The notes: generated by a model from the letters alone, not told the origin. Positions 1 to 7,927 are shown, counted from the stretch's first letter. The stretch is 17,052 nt of DNA from an uncultured Collinsella sp. (GCA_902496005.1 CABUZI010000031.1:1-17052); one strand, 5' to 3'. Made by a program: numbers and translations.

Positions 1-1948
1 CGGCTGCGGCCTGTGCATGCGCGGCGCCCAGGTCGACCTCTAGCGACAGGCCCGCCTGGCGCAGGCGCTCCAGGACGGCAAGGTTTTCGGGCACGGCCAG
101 GAACTGCTTGACGCTCGCCGCAATCTTGGGACCGATGCCCTCGCACTCGGCGATGTCCTCTTCGCTCGCCAAGATGAGCTTGTCAATCGACAGGAATCGC
201 TCGGCGATGACTTCGCCCACGCTCTTGCCCACGTGGCGGATGCCCAAGGCAAACAGCACGCGACCGAGCGGCTGGCTCTTGGACTTGTTGAGCTCGGCGA
301 TGATTTTCTCGGCCGTCTTGAGGCCTACCGGAATGGGGTCGCCCTTCTTGACGCCCCTTTTGCTGTTGGAGCTGGCGTAGGTGCGCCCCGTGTCCAAGCC
401 GGCGATGTCGTCCACCGTGAGCTGGTAGAAGTCCGCGACATCGTGAATCAGGCCAGCAGCGATCATCTTGTCGACGATCTCATCGCCCAGGCCGTCGACA
501 TCCATGCAGCCGCGGCTCACCCAGTGGAGCAAGCGCTCCTTGAGCTGCGCGGGACAGTCGATGGAGACACAACGGTAAGCGACCTCGCCATCCTCGTGGA
601 CCACGGGGCTGCCGCACACGGGGCAGACCTCGGGCATGTGCCAGTCGACCGAATCGGCCGGGCGCTTGTCGAGCACCGGGCCCACGACCTCGGGGATTAC
701 GTCGCCTGCCTTGTGCACGATGATAGTGTCGCCCTCGCGCACGTTTTTGCGGCGAATCTCGTCGATGTTGTGCAGCGTGGCGCGCGCGATGGTGGAGCCG
801 GCAACCGTCACCGGATCGAACTCGGCGACCGGCGTGAGCACACCGGTGCGGCCCACCTGGATGCGAATTTCGCGCAGGACGGTCTGCTTTTCCTCGGGCG
901 GGAACTTAAAGGCAATGGCCCAGCGCGGCGCGCGGGCGGTAAAGCCCAGGTCGAGCTGCTGTTGGAAACTGTCGACCTTTACGACCACGCCGTCGATGTC
1001 GTAGTCCAGGTCGCCGCGATGTTCGAGCGCCTGGGCACAGAACTCGTGGACCTCGGCGGGCGTGGCGCAACGAGCCACGTTGGGGTTGACGCTAAAGCCG
1101 GCGCTGCGCAGCCAGTCCAGGAACTCGCGCTGGCTGTGAACGTGCAGCGGATCGGTATCGGCGATGGCGTAGATAAAGGTGGCCAGATCGCGGCGCGCCG
1201 TGACCTTGGGGTCCTTCTGACGCAGGCTGCCGGCGGCGGCGTTGCGCGGGTTGGCGAAGGGGTCGCGGCCCTCGGCATCGGCCTCTTCATTCAGACGAAC
1301 AAAGCTGCCCTTGGGCATATAGACCTCGCCGCGTACCTCAATGGTGCGCTCGCGGTCGGCACCCATGTGGACAAGCGCCGGCTCGGACAGGTGCATGGGA
1401 ACATCCTTGATGGTGCGCACGTTGAGCGACACGTCCTCGCCCGTGGTGCCATCGCCGCGTGTGGCTGCACGTACGAAGGTGCCGTTTTGGTAGGTAAGGG
1501 CCACGCCCAGGCCGTCGATCTTAAGCTCGCAGGTATAGGTGACGCTGCCGGCACCGAGCGCATCCTCGGTGCGCTGGAGCCATACGTCGAGCTCGTCCAG
1601 ATCCATGGCATCGTCCATGGAATACATGCGCGCCATGTGCGTGACCGGCGTAAACTGCTCGCTCACGTAGCCGCCCACGCGTTGGGTGTAGCTGTCGGGC
1701 GTAACCAAATCGGGGTAGGTCGCCTCAATTTCCTGCAGTTCAACGAGCATTTTGTCGAAGGCGGCGTCCGTGATCTCGGGCGCATCGAGCATGTAGTAGC
1801 GATAGGCGTGGTAGTCGAGCTCGTGGCGCAGCTCGGCCGCGCGCGTTGCCGCCTGGGCACGGGCATCGGTCGGTGCGGTGGCTTCTGCGGTCGTGGGCGT
1901 TTCGGCATCGATGTCCACGCCGTCACCAAACAGGCTCGATTGCTCCAT
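1..1948 (-). CDS. ligA: NAD-dependent DNA ligase LigA (C-terminus cut by window edge)
   Basis: Seals nicks in duplex DNA during replication and repair, using NAD+ to form a ligase-AMP intermediate. The reading frame is open from ATG at 1946-1948 to the left edge, giving 649 residues. The adenylation motif CELKIDG is visible with catalytic Lys143 (codon 1520-1522). A zinc finger begins CPVCG (Cys442, Cys445) and closes with CVSIDCP; helix-hairpin-helix segments follow (for example GIRHVGKS and CEGIGPKIA). The visible part ends just before the expected BRCT domain, which lies outside the window. Lys143 is about 28 residues later than the Lys115 of the E. coli enzyme, so there is a short Ala/Thr-rich N-terminal extension. 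The start is supported by GAAGGAG about 7 bases upstream. Transcription is probably from its own promoter, because htrA upstream ends in a terminator. Confidence 0.97.
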   Translation of the reverse strand, partial: MEQSSLFGDGVDIDAETPTTAEATAPTDARAQAATRAAELRHELDYHAYRYYMLDAPEITDAAFDKMLVELQEIEATYPDLVTPDSYTQRVGGYVSEQFTPVTHMARMYSMDDAMDLDELDVWLQRTEDALGAGSVTYTCELKIDGLGVALTYQNGTFVRAATRGDGTTGEDVSLNVRTIKDVPMHLSEPALVHMGADRERTIEVRGEVYMPKGSFVRLNEEADAEGRDPFANPRNAAAGSLRQKDPKVTARRDLATFIYAIADTDPLHVHSQREFLDWLRSAGFSVNPNVARCATPAEVHEFCAQALEHRGDLDYDIDGVVVKVDSFQQQLDLGFTARAPRWAIAFKFPPEEKQTVLREIRIQVGRTGVLTPVAEFDPVTVAGSTIARATLHNIDEIRRKNVREGDTIIVHKAGDVIPEVVGPVLDKRPADSVDWHMPEVCPVCGSPVVHEDGEVAYRCVSIDCPAQLKERLLHWVSRGCMDVDGLGDEIVDKMIAAGLIHDVADFYQLTVDDIAGLDTGRTYASSNSKRGVKKGDPIPVGLKTAEKIIAELNKSKSQPLGRVLFALGIRHVGKSVGEVIAERFLSIDKLILASEEDIAECEGIGPKIAASVKQFLAVPENLAVLERLRQAGLSLEVDLGAAHAQAAA

Positions 1949-1983
1949 AGCGGCACTCCTTCGCTCGATTTCAAACGGATACA

Positions 1984-2011
1984 AGAGTACCACCGGTCGC
2001 GATGGAGCCAA
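1984..2011 (-). promoter_or_regulatory. Possible ligA promoter
   Basis: Read on the minus strand, TTGGCT (2006-2011) and TACTCT (1984-1989) are separated by 16 bases and sit about 40 bases upstream of the ligA start. The match to the sigma-70-type consensus is only moderate, so this is a suggestion. Confidence 0.28.
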
Positions 2012-2095
2012 ATCGCCCTTTCCAACCGCACCGAATCGGCAGCCGCCAGACCGGGGTGGATCGCACGATCAAACCATGCCCTTGCCGTTTCTAAA

Positions 2096-2126
2096 TGATC
2101 CGTTTTCCTCCGTCCCCAACGGATCA
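2096..2126. repeat. 9-bp perfect inverted repeat between htrA terminator and ligA
   Basis: TGATCCGTT (2096-2104) is repeated in inverse as AACGGATCA (2118-2126) with a 13-base loop. It lies just downstream of the htrA terminator and about 150 bases upstream of ligA. It is not followed by a T-run on either strand, so it may be an operator or a chance palindrome. Confidence 0.5.
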
Positions 2127-2130
2127 ATAT

Positions 2131-2171
2131 GAAAAGAGGGGCTGCCCTGCGTTGATGGGACAGCCCCCTCT
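2131..2171 (-). terminator. Rho-independent terminator of htrA
   Basis: On the minus strand the RNA would fold AGAGGGG(G)CTG-TCCC ... GGG-CAGCCCCTCT, with one bulged G, and runs straight into TTTTC. It begins about 27 bases after the htrA stop codon. Confidence 0.85.
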
Positions 2172-2197
2172 GGCATCGGTATGTGCGATACAGCTCG

Positions 2198-3658
2198 CTA
2201 GAACCCCTGGCCGTAACCTTGACCCTGGCCTTGCTGGCCCAGCAGCTCCTCCAGGTACTGGCGCAGCTGCTCGTCGGTAATACCGCCGTTGCCGGTGTCG
2301 GTCGAGCTGTCGTCCTGCTGCTGGTTCTGCAGCTCCTCATCGGAGCCCAGTTCAACCGTGACCCTTTTCTCCTCCTTGCCGCGCATGAGCGTGATCTCGA
2401 CCTTCTCGCCCACCTCGTGGCTGCGCAGTGCGATGATCAGGCCGTCGGCGCTCGTGATCTCGTCGTCGCCCAGCTTGGTAATGACATCGCCCTCCTGGAT
2501 GCCGGCCTTGGCGGCGGGTCCGTCCTCAACGACGCTTGCCACGTACGCGCCGCTATCGGTGCTCAGCTTGTTGGTGCGGGCGTTGAGCGCGTTGACGCTC
2601 GAAAGCGTGGCTCCCAGGTACGGGTGCACCGGCGTCTTACCGCCGATGATCTGGTCGGCAATGTTCTTGGCGTAGTTAACGGGAATAGCAAAGCCCACGC
2701 CCGAGCTGGAGCCCGAATAGCTCTCGATGAGCGAGTTGATACCCACAAGCTCGCCGTTGTCGTTGACAAGCGCGCCGCCGGAGTTGCCCGGGTTGATGGC
2801 GGCATCGGTCTGGATCATGTTGGCATAGATGGTGTTACCGTTGGTAGAGCTCATGGCCGTGGAGCGATACAGCGCCGACACGATACCCGTGGAGACAGAC
2901 TGCTCGTTGCCGAACGGCGAGCCAATCGCCATGACCCACTCGCCCACATTGAGCTTTGAGGAGTCACCAATCTCGATTGGCGTGAGCTTGGAGGCGTCGG
3001 CGTCCTTGAGCTTGATAACGGCCAGGTCACTCGATGCATCGTTGCCCACGAACTCGGCCTCGTAGGTGGTGCCGTCGTCCATGGTCACCACGTACTGGTC
3101 GTAACCATCGACCACGTGGTTGTTGGTAAGGATGTGGCCCTCGGTATCGAGCACAACGCCCGAACCGACACTGCCTGAGCTATCCGACTCGTCGGCAGAC
3201 TGCGAAAGCGAGCCATTCTGGCTGCCGCTCGAAGTGGCGGTGATGGAAACGACGGAGGGCAGGGCCTTGGCAGAAACGGCCTCGGCAAGTGTGGTGTCCT
3301 CGGAGTCGATCGTAATCTTTTGCGTCGATGAACCCGAAGCGCCCGCCGTCACGGCATTCTTTCCGCCGCCGATATCGAGCGTGCCACTCATAATGAGCGC
3401 GATGACCAGCAAGGCGCCGCACGCACAACCGGCAAGCGCCGTAATAAAGATCGGCAGCTTTTTGGTCTTGGTCTTGACCACCGTGTGCTTGTTTACAACC
3501 TGCTGGTTGCCCAGCGGCTTGCCGGTCTGCGTGTCGTAGGCCTGCACGTAGGGAATGCTGCTGTCGGCAGGCGTCGACTCCACCTGCACACGCGGCTGCT
3601 GCTGAGTCTCGCCGGCGTTGCCCGCGTCCTGGGGACGCTGGGAATCGTACTCGCTCAT
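2198..3658 (-). CDS. htrA: HtrA/DegP-type membrane-anchored serine protease with PDZ domain
   Basis: An extracytoplasmic trypsin-like protease of the HtrA/DegP family, expected to act in quality control of surface and secreted proteins. The 486-residue protein has a hydrophilic, disordered N-terminus and one membrane segment (about 69-91). The protease domain carries the full triad: His181 in TNNHVVDG, Asp211 in SSDLAVIKL and Ser293 in GNSGGALVN. One PDZ domain follows (about 355-455), then a Gln/Gly-rich tail ending GQGQGYGQGF. The start at 3656-3658 (MSEYDSQ) is preferred over an upstream in-frame start at 3697 because AAAGGA lies 9 bases before it and the extra 13 residues would cross the leader hairpin. 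It is monocistronic: terminators or hairpins flank both ends. Confidence 0.95.
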   Translation of the reverse strand: MSEYDSQRPQDAGNAGETQQQPRVQVESTPADSSIPYVQAYDTQTGKPLGNQQVVNKHTVVKTKTKKLPIFITALAGCACGALLVIALIMSGTLDIGGGKNAVTAGASGSSTQKITIDSEDTTLAEAVSAKALPSVVSITATSSGSQNGSLSQSADESDSSGSVGSGVVLDTEGHILTNNHVVDGYDQYVVTMDDGTTYEAEFVGNDASSDLAVIKLKDADASKLTPIEIGDSSKLNVGEWVMAIGSPFGNEQSVSTGIVSALYRSTAMSSTNGNTIYANMIQTDAAINPGNSGGALVNDNGELVGINSLIESYSGSSSGVGFAIPVNYAKNIADQIIGGKTPVHPYLGATLSSVNALNARTNKLSTDSGAYVASVVEDGPAAKAGIQEGDVITKLGDDEITSADGLIIALRSHEVGEKVEITLMRGKEEKRVTVELGSDEELQNQQQDDSSTDTGNGGITDEQLRQYLEELLGQQGQGQGYGQGF

Positions 3659-3687
3659 GGCTGCGATCCTTTCGTCTAATAACCAAA

Positions 3688-3711
3688 GGCCCGCCAAACA
3701 TGTGGCGGGCC
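3688..3711 (-). terminator. Strong hairpin in htrA leader (terminator of upstream gene or attenuator)
   Basis: GGCCCGCCA (3688-3696) pairs perfectly with TGGCGGGCC (3703-3711) over a 6-base loop. On the minus strand it is followed by TTTGGTTATT. It sits only 30 bases before the htrA start, downstream of the GlnR-like gene, so it either ends read-through or lies in the htrA 5' leader. Confidence 0.65.
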
Positions 3712-3792
3712 ATCATTGTTCACGTTGAGTTGTACCCCAATATGCGGGCGCAAGTGTATGAGAACGCAATCTTTTAGGAAGGCTTAAGTTCT

Positions 3793-3823
3793 GTTGCAGG
3801 CCCAAAAGGACCCGGCCTGCAGC
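3793..3823 (-). repeat. Hairpin after the GlnR-like regulator
   Basis: The core TGCAGGCC (3795-3802) pairs with GGCCTGCA (3814-3821), extended by a G-T and a G-C pair, with an 11-base loop. It starts about 40 bases after the regulator's stop codon. No clear T-run follows, so it is at best a weak terminator or a 3' stabilising structure. Confidence 0.5.
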
Positions 3824-3864
3824 AAAACCACCACAAAGGTGCCTGTCCCCCTTGCAGTGGAAAT

Positions 3865-4527
3865 CTAGTCCTTAAATAGATAGCCCACGCCGCGGACAGT
3901 GGTGATGTGTGCCGCGATCTGCGGGCCCACCTTGGAGCGGATGCGTCGAATGTGCACGTCGACGGTGCGCGTGCCGCCGCAGTACTCAAAGCCCCACACG
4001 CGGTGCAGCAGCACCTCGCGGCTGTAGGCGCGGTTGGGGTGCGTCGCCAAAAAGCTCAGCAGCGAGTACTCCATCAGCGTCAGGTCGATGGGCTCGTTAT
4101 CGAGTGTCACCTGGTAGGTAGCCAGGTTGATCTCGAGGTTATCGATGTTGAGCACATCGTCGGCGGTAACGGTCTCCTCCTCGCCCATCAGACGCTGCGC
4201 ACGAGCCTTGAGCTCGTTGGGCGTCGCCGTGGGGCATACAAAGTCGGCATGCGCGTGGTTCGGCAGACGCAGGGTGCCGAGCGCCTCGTCGTCGACGATC
4301 ACCAGCATGGGGACGCCGCCGCGATCGTCAAGCCACTTGGCAATCTGATCGATGCGGTCGCTGCGAATGCCATCGGAATCGAGGATCAGCAGGTCAAAGT
4401 CATGTGCCGCAGTCGGCGAATCGGGGGTCGCCAGGCTCACCTCGACACCCAGGGTGGTCGTCAAGCTGCGGGCAAACTCGTGGAAGCGCGTCGTGCGCGC
4501 CATGAACAGGGCACTCTTTTCGGACAT
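3865..4527 (-). CDS. Atypical OmpR-family (GlnR-like) transcriptional regulator
   Basis: A 220-residue DNA-binding protein with a degenerate receiver domain (about 1-115) and an OmpR/PhoB winged helix (about 125-218; recognition region TRTVDVHIRRIRSKV, wing VRGVGYLF). The receiver has no acidic pair at the end of the first strand. The usual KP motif Lys is replaced (FVCPTATP, Cys98), although LLILDSDG keeps Asp50 near the phospho-acceptor position. Actinomycete GlnR regulators of nitrogen metabolism share this phosphorylation-independent design, and the gene lies 50 bases downstream of a glutamine synthetase homologue in the same direction, hence the GlnR-like label. The GlnR function is inferred. 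ATG at 4525-4527 has GGAGG 6 bases upstream; an upstream in-frame start at 4611 would overlap the preceding gene. Confidence 0.85.
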   Translation of the reverse strand: MSEKSALFMARTTRFHEFARSLTTTLGVEVSLATPDSPTAAHDFDLLILDSDGIRSDRIDQIAKWLDDRGGVPMLVIVDDEALGTLRLPNHAHADFVCPTATPNELKARAQRLMGEEETVTADDVLNIDNLEINLATYQVTLDNEPIDLTLMEYSLLSFLATHPNRAYSREVLLHRVWGFEYCGGTRTVDVHIRRIRSKVGPQIAAHITTVRGVGYLFKD

Positions 4528-4577
4528 ATCGGCCTCCAAAGAAATGAGCTCAATCGTACTGGAACAAGCCAGCGCGA

Positions 4578-5915
4578 TTAGGAGTTCGCCAGGTAGTGCT
4601 TGATCTCCCACTCGGTGATCGTAGACTCAAACTTATGCCACTCGTCGCGCTTCTTTTTGAGGAAGAAGCTGTGGATGTGCTCGCCGAGGGCATCCTTCAT
4701 AAACTGCGAGTCTTCAAACACGTCGAGCGCCTCTTTGAGCGAGCGCGGCAGCGGCGCGTAGCCGGCCTCGACCATCTGACGGTCGGTAAGCTTGAGCGTC
4801 TCGGCCGTTGCCTCGGGCGGGAGCTCCAGCTTGCGCTCGATGCCGTCCAGACCAGCCGCCAGCGTGACGGCGTTGACCAGGTACGGGTTGGCCATGGGAT
4901 CGGGACTACGAAGCTCGATGCGCGTGGACAGCTGCTTGCCGGGCTTGTAGACCGGAATGCGGACCATACTCGCGCGGTTGCGCAGACCCCACGTGGCGTA
5001 CTGCGGCACGGAGTCGCCGCCCGTGGTGATGCGCTTGTACGAGTTGACCGTGGGGTTGGTGATGGCGCTGATCTCGCGCGCGTGTGCCAGAATGCCGGCC
5101 ATGTAGTGCTTGGCGATATCGGAGAGATGGTACTTCTCGTCGTCCTCGCCCCAAAAGACGTTGTTGCCGTCGTGGTCGAACAGCGACTGATGCAAAAACA
5201 TGGCGCTGCCGTCCTCGCCCGCCAACGGCTTGGGCATAAAGGAGGCGTGGCAACCGCTCTCGTAGGCCTGCTGCTTAATGATGAGCTTGGCCGTGGTGAT
5301 GGCGTCGGACATGCTCAGGGCCTCGGCGTGGCGCAGGCTCATGCCGTGCTGCGAGCGACCGGCGGCGTGGAAGGTGTACTCCACGGGCACGGACATCTTC
5401 TCGAGCGTGAGGACCGTGTTGCGACGCAGGTCGCGAGCGGCATCGTTCACCGAAAGATCGAAGTAGCCCACGTTGTCGAGCGGCTCGGGGGTGTGCTCGT
5501 CGGGGAAGTAGTAATACTCCAGCTCGGCACCCACGTTGAGCAGATAGCCAGCTTTCTCGGCCTTGCGGAACATGCGGCGCAGGGCGTCGCGCGGGTCGCC
5601 GGCGAAGGGCTTGCGGTCGGGGGTGCACACGTCGCAGAACACGCGGGCGACGCCGTTGTGGCTCGGGCGCCACGGCAAAATCTGGAAGGTCGAAGCATCA
5701 GGGAATGCGAGCATGTCGGCTTCCTCGGGCGTGGCAAAGCCCTCGATGGCGGAGCCGTCAAAGCCAATACCCTCCTCAAAAGCGACTTCGAGGTCCTCGG
5801 GGCTAATGGCAAAGTTCTTGAGGCGGCCGAGAATGTCGACAAACCACAGACGCACAAAGCGGATGTCACGCTGCTCTACGGAGCGGAGTACGTAATCGAT
5901 GTTCTGCTGGTTCAT
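4578..5915 (-). CDS. glnA: Glutamine synthetase type I family protein with several altered active-site residues
   Basis: A full-length (445 aa) homologue of type I glutamine synthetase, the cytosolic dodecamer joining glutamate and ammonia with ATP. Seen: FDGSAIEGF (52-60), DASTFQILPW, GAELEYYYF (Glu131, Glu133), FMPKPLAGEDGS, RNRASMVRIP and TRIELRSPDPMANPYL. It resembles the short alpha subtype and has no adenylylation Tyr segment. By hand alignment to E. coli and B. subtilis, HHExxxxxxE reads FHAAGRSQHG, so E. coli E212 and E220 become Ala184 and Gly191. GMHxH/N reads AMFLH (H269 becomes Phe240), and flap YEAP reads DSVP (E327 becomes Ser302, after a one-residue insertion). Two metal-1 ligands, one metal-2 ligand and the flap glutamate are therefore missing, so ordinary synthetase activity is doubtful. 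AAAGGGGAG lies 6 bases before the start. It is first gene of an operon with the GlnR-like regulator. Confidence 0.9.
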   Translation of the reverse strand: MNQQNIDYVLRSVEQRDIRFVRLWFVDILGRLKNFAISPEDLEVAFEEGIGFDGSAIEGFATPEEADMLAFPDASTFQILPWRPSHNGVARVFCDVCTPDRKPFAGDPRDALRRMFRKAEKAGYLLNVGAELEYYYFPDEHTPEPLDNVGYFDLSVNDAARDLRRNTVLTLEKMSVPVEYTFHAAGRSQHGMSLRHAEALSMSDAITTAKLIIKQQAYESGCHASFMPKPLAGEDGSAMFLHQSLFDHDGNNVFWGEDDEKYHLSDIAKHYMAGILAHAREISAITNPTVNSYKRITTGGDSVPQYATWGLRNRASMVRIPVYKPGKQLSTRIELRSPDPMANPYLVNAVTLAAGLDGIERKLELPPEATAETLKLTDRQMVEAGYAPLPRSLKEALDVFEDSQFMKDALGEHIHSFFLKKKRDEWHKFESTITEWEIKHYLANS

Positions 5916-5954
5916 GTCGCTCCCCTTTCTTTCGGGCGGGTTTCGACTGGTCTA

Positions 5955-5975
5955 TATCGCAGATACTATCGCAGA
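5955..5975. promoter_or_regulatory. Direct repeat TATCGCAGA x2 upstream of the glutamine synthetase homologue
   Basis: TATCGCAGA occurs at 5955-5963 and 5967-5975, a 12-base period, 40-60 bases upstream of the glnA-like start. OmpR-family regulators commonly bind tandem direct repeats about one helical turn apart, so this is a candidate site for the regulator encoded in the same operon. On the minus strand it also contains TATAGA and TAGTAT, either of which could be a -10 element. Confidence 0.45.
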
Positions 5976-6049
5976 AAAATGTTTCCGCAGGGTTAAAGCG
6001 TATCAAGCGCTCAAAAAACGTGCGCGAACAGGCAGTTGCGAACGAGCGG

Positions 6050-7072
6050 TTAGCGCGAGGTTGATGCACGGTGTTCGATGTGACCGGTGACCTCGATGCG
6101 TTTGGGAGCCAGCTTTGCGGCTTCGCCCACGGTGGTGGTAACAACGTCGATACGCTCGGAGAGGCGCTCGACTACGCGCTCGGCAATGGCGAGGGTGTCT
6201 TGCGCGGCCGTGGTGACACCGCCAAAGAGCACGTGGTTCCAGGGGTAGTCGTCAAACGTCGCGATCTTGAGGCCAGCCGGCAATGAGGGTCCCAGCTGTG
6301 CTAGCGCCTCGGTCAGACGCAGGAAGACCAAGCCGTTGACGGCAATGAGGCCGAGCTTTTTGCCTGCATAGCCGCGGATGGTCTCGTCTAAGCGACCGAC
6401 ACCCGTGGCGCCACCGTCGGCCAAGGTGACGACCTCGCCCGCAAGGCCGCGTCGCGAAAGCTCGTCGGTAAAGGCCTCGGCGCGCTCTCGACGCACGGGA
6501 CTGTCGTCGCTTGCCTCGGTGAGCAGGCACAGGCGCTCGCTGCCCGCAGCGGCCAAGGCGTCTACCAAGCCGGCGACCAGCTCGCGGTTGTTAGATGTCA
6601 CCAGATCGATGCCGCCGTCGGCAACGTCGCGGTCGAGCAGCACAACAGGCAGGCGTCCCGCTGCCGCGGCAATCGCATCGTCATTACCTCCGCAGGTGTT
6701 GACGACCAGGCCGTCCACGCCGGCATCGATAAGCCTGGTGAGCGACTCGGCCTCCTTGGCGGGGTCGTTACCGCTAATGGCAGTCATAAGCGAGCAGCCG
6801 CACGCGGCGGCGCTGGCGGAAAGCGCTTCGAGCATGGCGCTCGAGAACGGGTTGGCGATGTCAGCCAGAATCACGCCAATGAGGTTCGTACGCGAGCTGC
6901 GCAGATTGCGCGCGGCGGCACGCGGGCGATAGCCAGTGCGCTCGATAACCGCCGCGATGCGAGCACGGGTTTCCTCGGTCATTTGCCCGGGGCGGTTGTT
7001 GAGATAGCGCGAGACCGTGGCCGGGCTCACGCCCGCCTCGGCGGCAATGTCCTTGATTCTCATCTGCGCCAT
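6050..7072 (-). CDS. LacI-family transcriptional regulator
   Basis: A 340-residue repressor-type regulator. The N-terminal helix-turn-helix is clear (about 4-27: RIKDIAAEAGVSPATVSRYL), followed by the hinge region (about 48-62, RPRAAARNLRSSRT). The periplasmic-binding-protein-like effector domain starts LIGVILADIANPFSSAMLEA (about 64-83) and runs to the end. The ligand is unknown, and no transport or sugar gene adjoins it in this window. The start at 7070-7072 (MAQMRIKD) was chosen because LacI proteins begin directly at the HTH and a G-rich ACGGGG lies just upstream. In-frame ATGs at 7120 and 7111 have poorer ribosome sites, and 7061-7063 is also possible. It lies 123 bases after gntR in the same direction, so co-transcription is possible but not required. 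Confidence 0.9.
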   Translation of the reverse strand: MAQMRIKDIAAEAGVSPATVSRYLNNRPGQMTEETRARIAAVIERTGYRPRAAARNLRSSRTNLIGVILADIANPFSSAMLEALSASAAACGCSLMTAISGNDPAKEAESLTRLIDAGVDGLVVNTCGGNDDAIAAAAGRLPVVLLDRDVADGGIDLVTSNNRELVAGLVDALAAAGSERLCLLTEASDDSPVRRERAEAFTDELSRRGLAGEVVTLADGGATGVGRLDETIRGYAGKKLGLIAVNGLVFLRLTEALAQLGPSLPAGLKIATFDDYPWNHVLFGGVTTAAQDTLAIAERVVERLSERIDVVTTTVGEAAKLAPKRIEVTGHIEHRASTSR

Positions 7073-7137
7073 AGCGCACCCCGTTTCCCCATTGTCGGCG
7101 GTCTGAGCCATTTTAGGCATTATTAAAAATCTCGGTT

Positions 7138-7171
7138 GCAAAACGCTGTAGGTGAGCAGCATCGTTTTTGC
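7138..7171 (-). terminator. Imperfect hairpin between gntR-type and lacI-type genes
   Basis: GCAAAACGCTG (7138-7148) pairs with CAGC(ATCG)TTTTTGC (7157-7171), leaving a small bulge. On the minus strand it is followed, after a short gap, by TTTTTAATAA. It could be a weak terminator for the GntR gene, an operator, or both. Confidence 0.4.
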
Positions 7172-7195
7172 GTCTCGAGCAGATGCGATGATGGG

Positions 7196-7888
7196 CTAGA
7201 TAGACGAGTCTTTAGGCAGCTCAAAATAGTCGGGATGCAAGGCGATAACCGGGCCTTGCTCCTCGGGCATCAGGTGCAAGTGCGTCTCTGCCAGATAGCT
7301 CGCCGCATCGGTATCGCCCCTCTTAATGGCCTCGAGAATCCGGCGATGCTGCCGACGAATCGGCTCCCAATCCAGATCCTGCGACACCATACGCAGCCAG
7401 TTATACCGCTCAAAATGCGTATTGATGCTCTTCATCCAATCCCACAGCATATGGCGGCCGGCAATCACGAAACACGTCTCATGGAACAGGTTGTCCAGGT
7501 CAAAGAAACGACGCGTTTCGCTATGGTCGAGCGACTCGGACTCGGCAAGAATCTGCTCAAGCCGATGCTTTTGCTCGGGCGTGGCAGCAGAACAGCATTT
7601 AATGAGCACGCTTCTCTCGAGTTTCTCGCGCAAGAAACAAGCGTTCTCGGCGCGCTCCATGCTGATTTTTGAGACATAGGTGCCGCTTTTGGGACGCGTT
7701 TCCACCAGTTCCTGCTCACGCAAGCGCACAAAAGACTCGCGAATGGGCGTGCGCCCGATTCCCGTCTCCTTTTCCAGACCAATCGCCGAAAGGCGTGTGC
7801 CGGGCCTAAGCTCGGCATAGATGATCTTGGAGCGCAATGCGTTGTATGCCTGATCTTGCAAGCTCTGATAATGCTGGTGCTGTTCCAT
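7196..7888 (-). CDS. GntR-family regulator with FCD (FadR-type) ligand domain
   Basis: A 230-residue repressor of the FadR/FCD branch. The winged helix is at about 10-76 (ALRSKIIYAELRPGTRLS, then GIGRTPIRESFVRL and the wing RPKSGTYVS). The all-helical FCD domain (about 80-215) shows the usual metal/ligand residues: Asp132 and His136 in DLDNLFHE, His181 in RQHRRILEAI and His203 in AETHLHL. FCD regulators usually answer to small carboxylic acids; the ligand here cannot be told. The start at 7886-7888 (MEQHQHYQ) has GAGGG immediately upstream. An in-frame extension up to 8002 would run through the large inverted repeat and is unlikely. It is an orphan with no obvious target operon beside it. Confidence 0.9.
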   Translation of the reverse strand: MEQHQHYQSLQDQAYNALRSKIIYAELRPGTRLSAIGLEKETGIGRTPIRESFVRLREQELVETRPKSGTYVSKISMERAENACFLREKLERSVLIKCCSAATPEQKHRLEQILAESESLDHSETRRFFDLDNLFHETCFVIAGRHMLWDWMKSINTHFERYNWLRMVSQDLDWEPIRRQHRRILEAIKRGDTDAASYLAETHLHLMPEEQGPVIALHPDYFELPKDSSI

Positions 7889-7927
7889 AAAGCCCTCGGA
7901 TAAACCCTCGGTTAATCGAATACCACC

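Noticed and set aside
233..2098. 621-codon plus-strand ORF opposite ligA
   Set aside because: Antisense shadow from high-GC codon bias; no recognisable domain, and the minus strand encodes a clear DNA ligase.
4596..5996. 466-codon plus-strand ORF opposite the glutamine synthetase homologue
   Set aside because: Antisense shadow; composition is Val/Leu/His/Gly-rich without motifs.
5980..6049. Rho-independent terminator after the LacI-type gene
   Set aside because: There is a T6 run on the minus strand, but I could not find a convincing stem directly before it.
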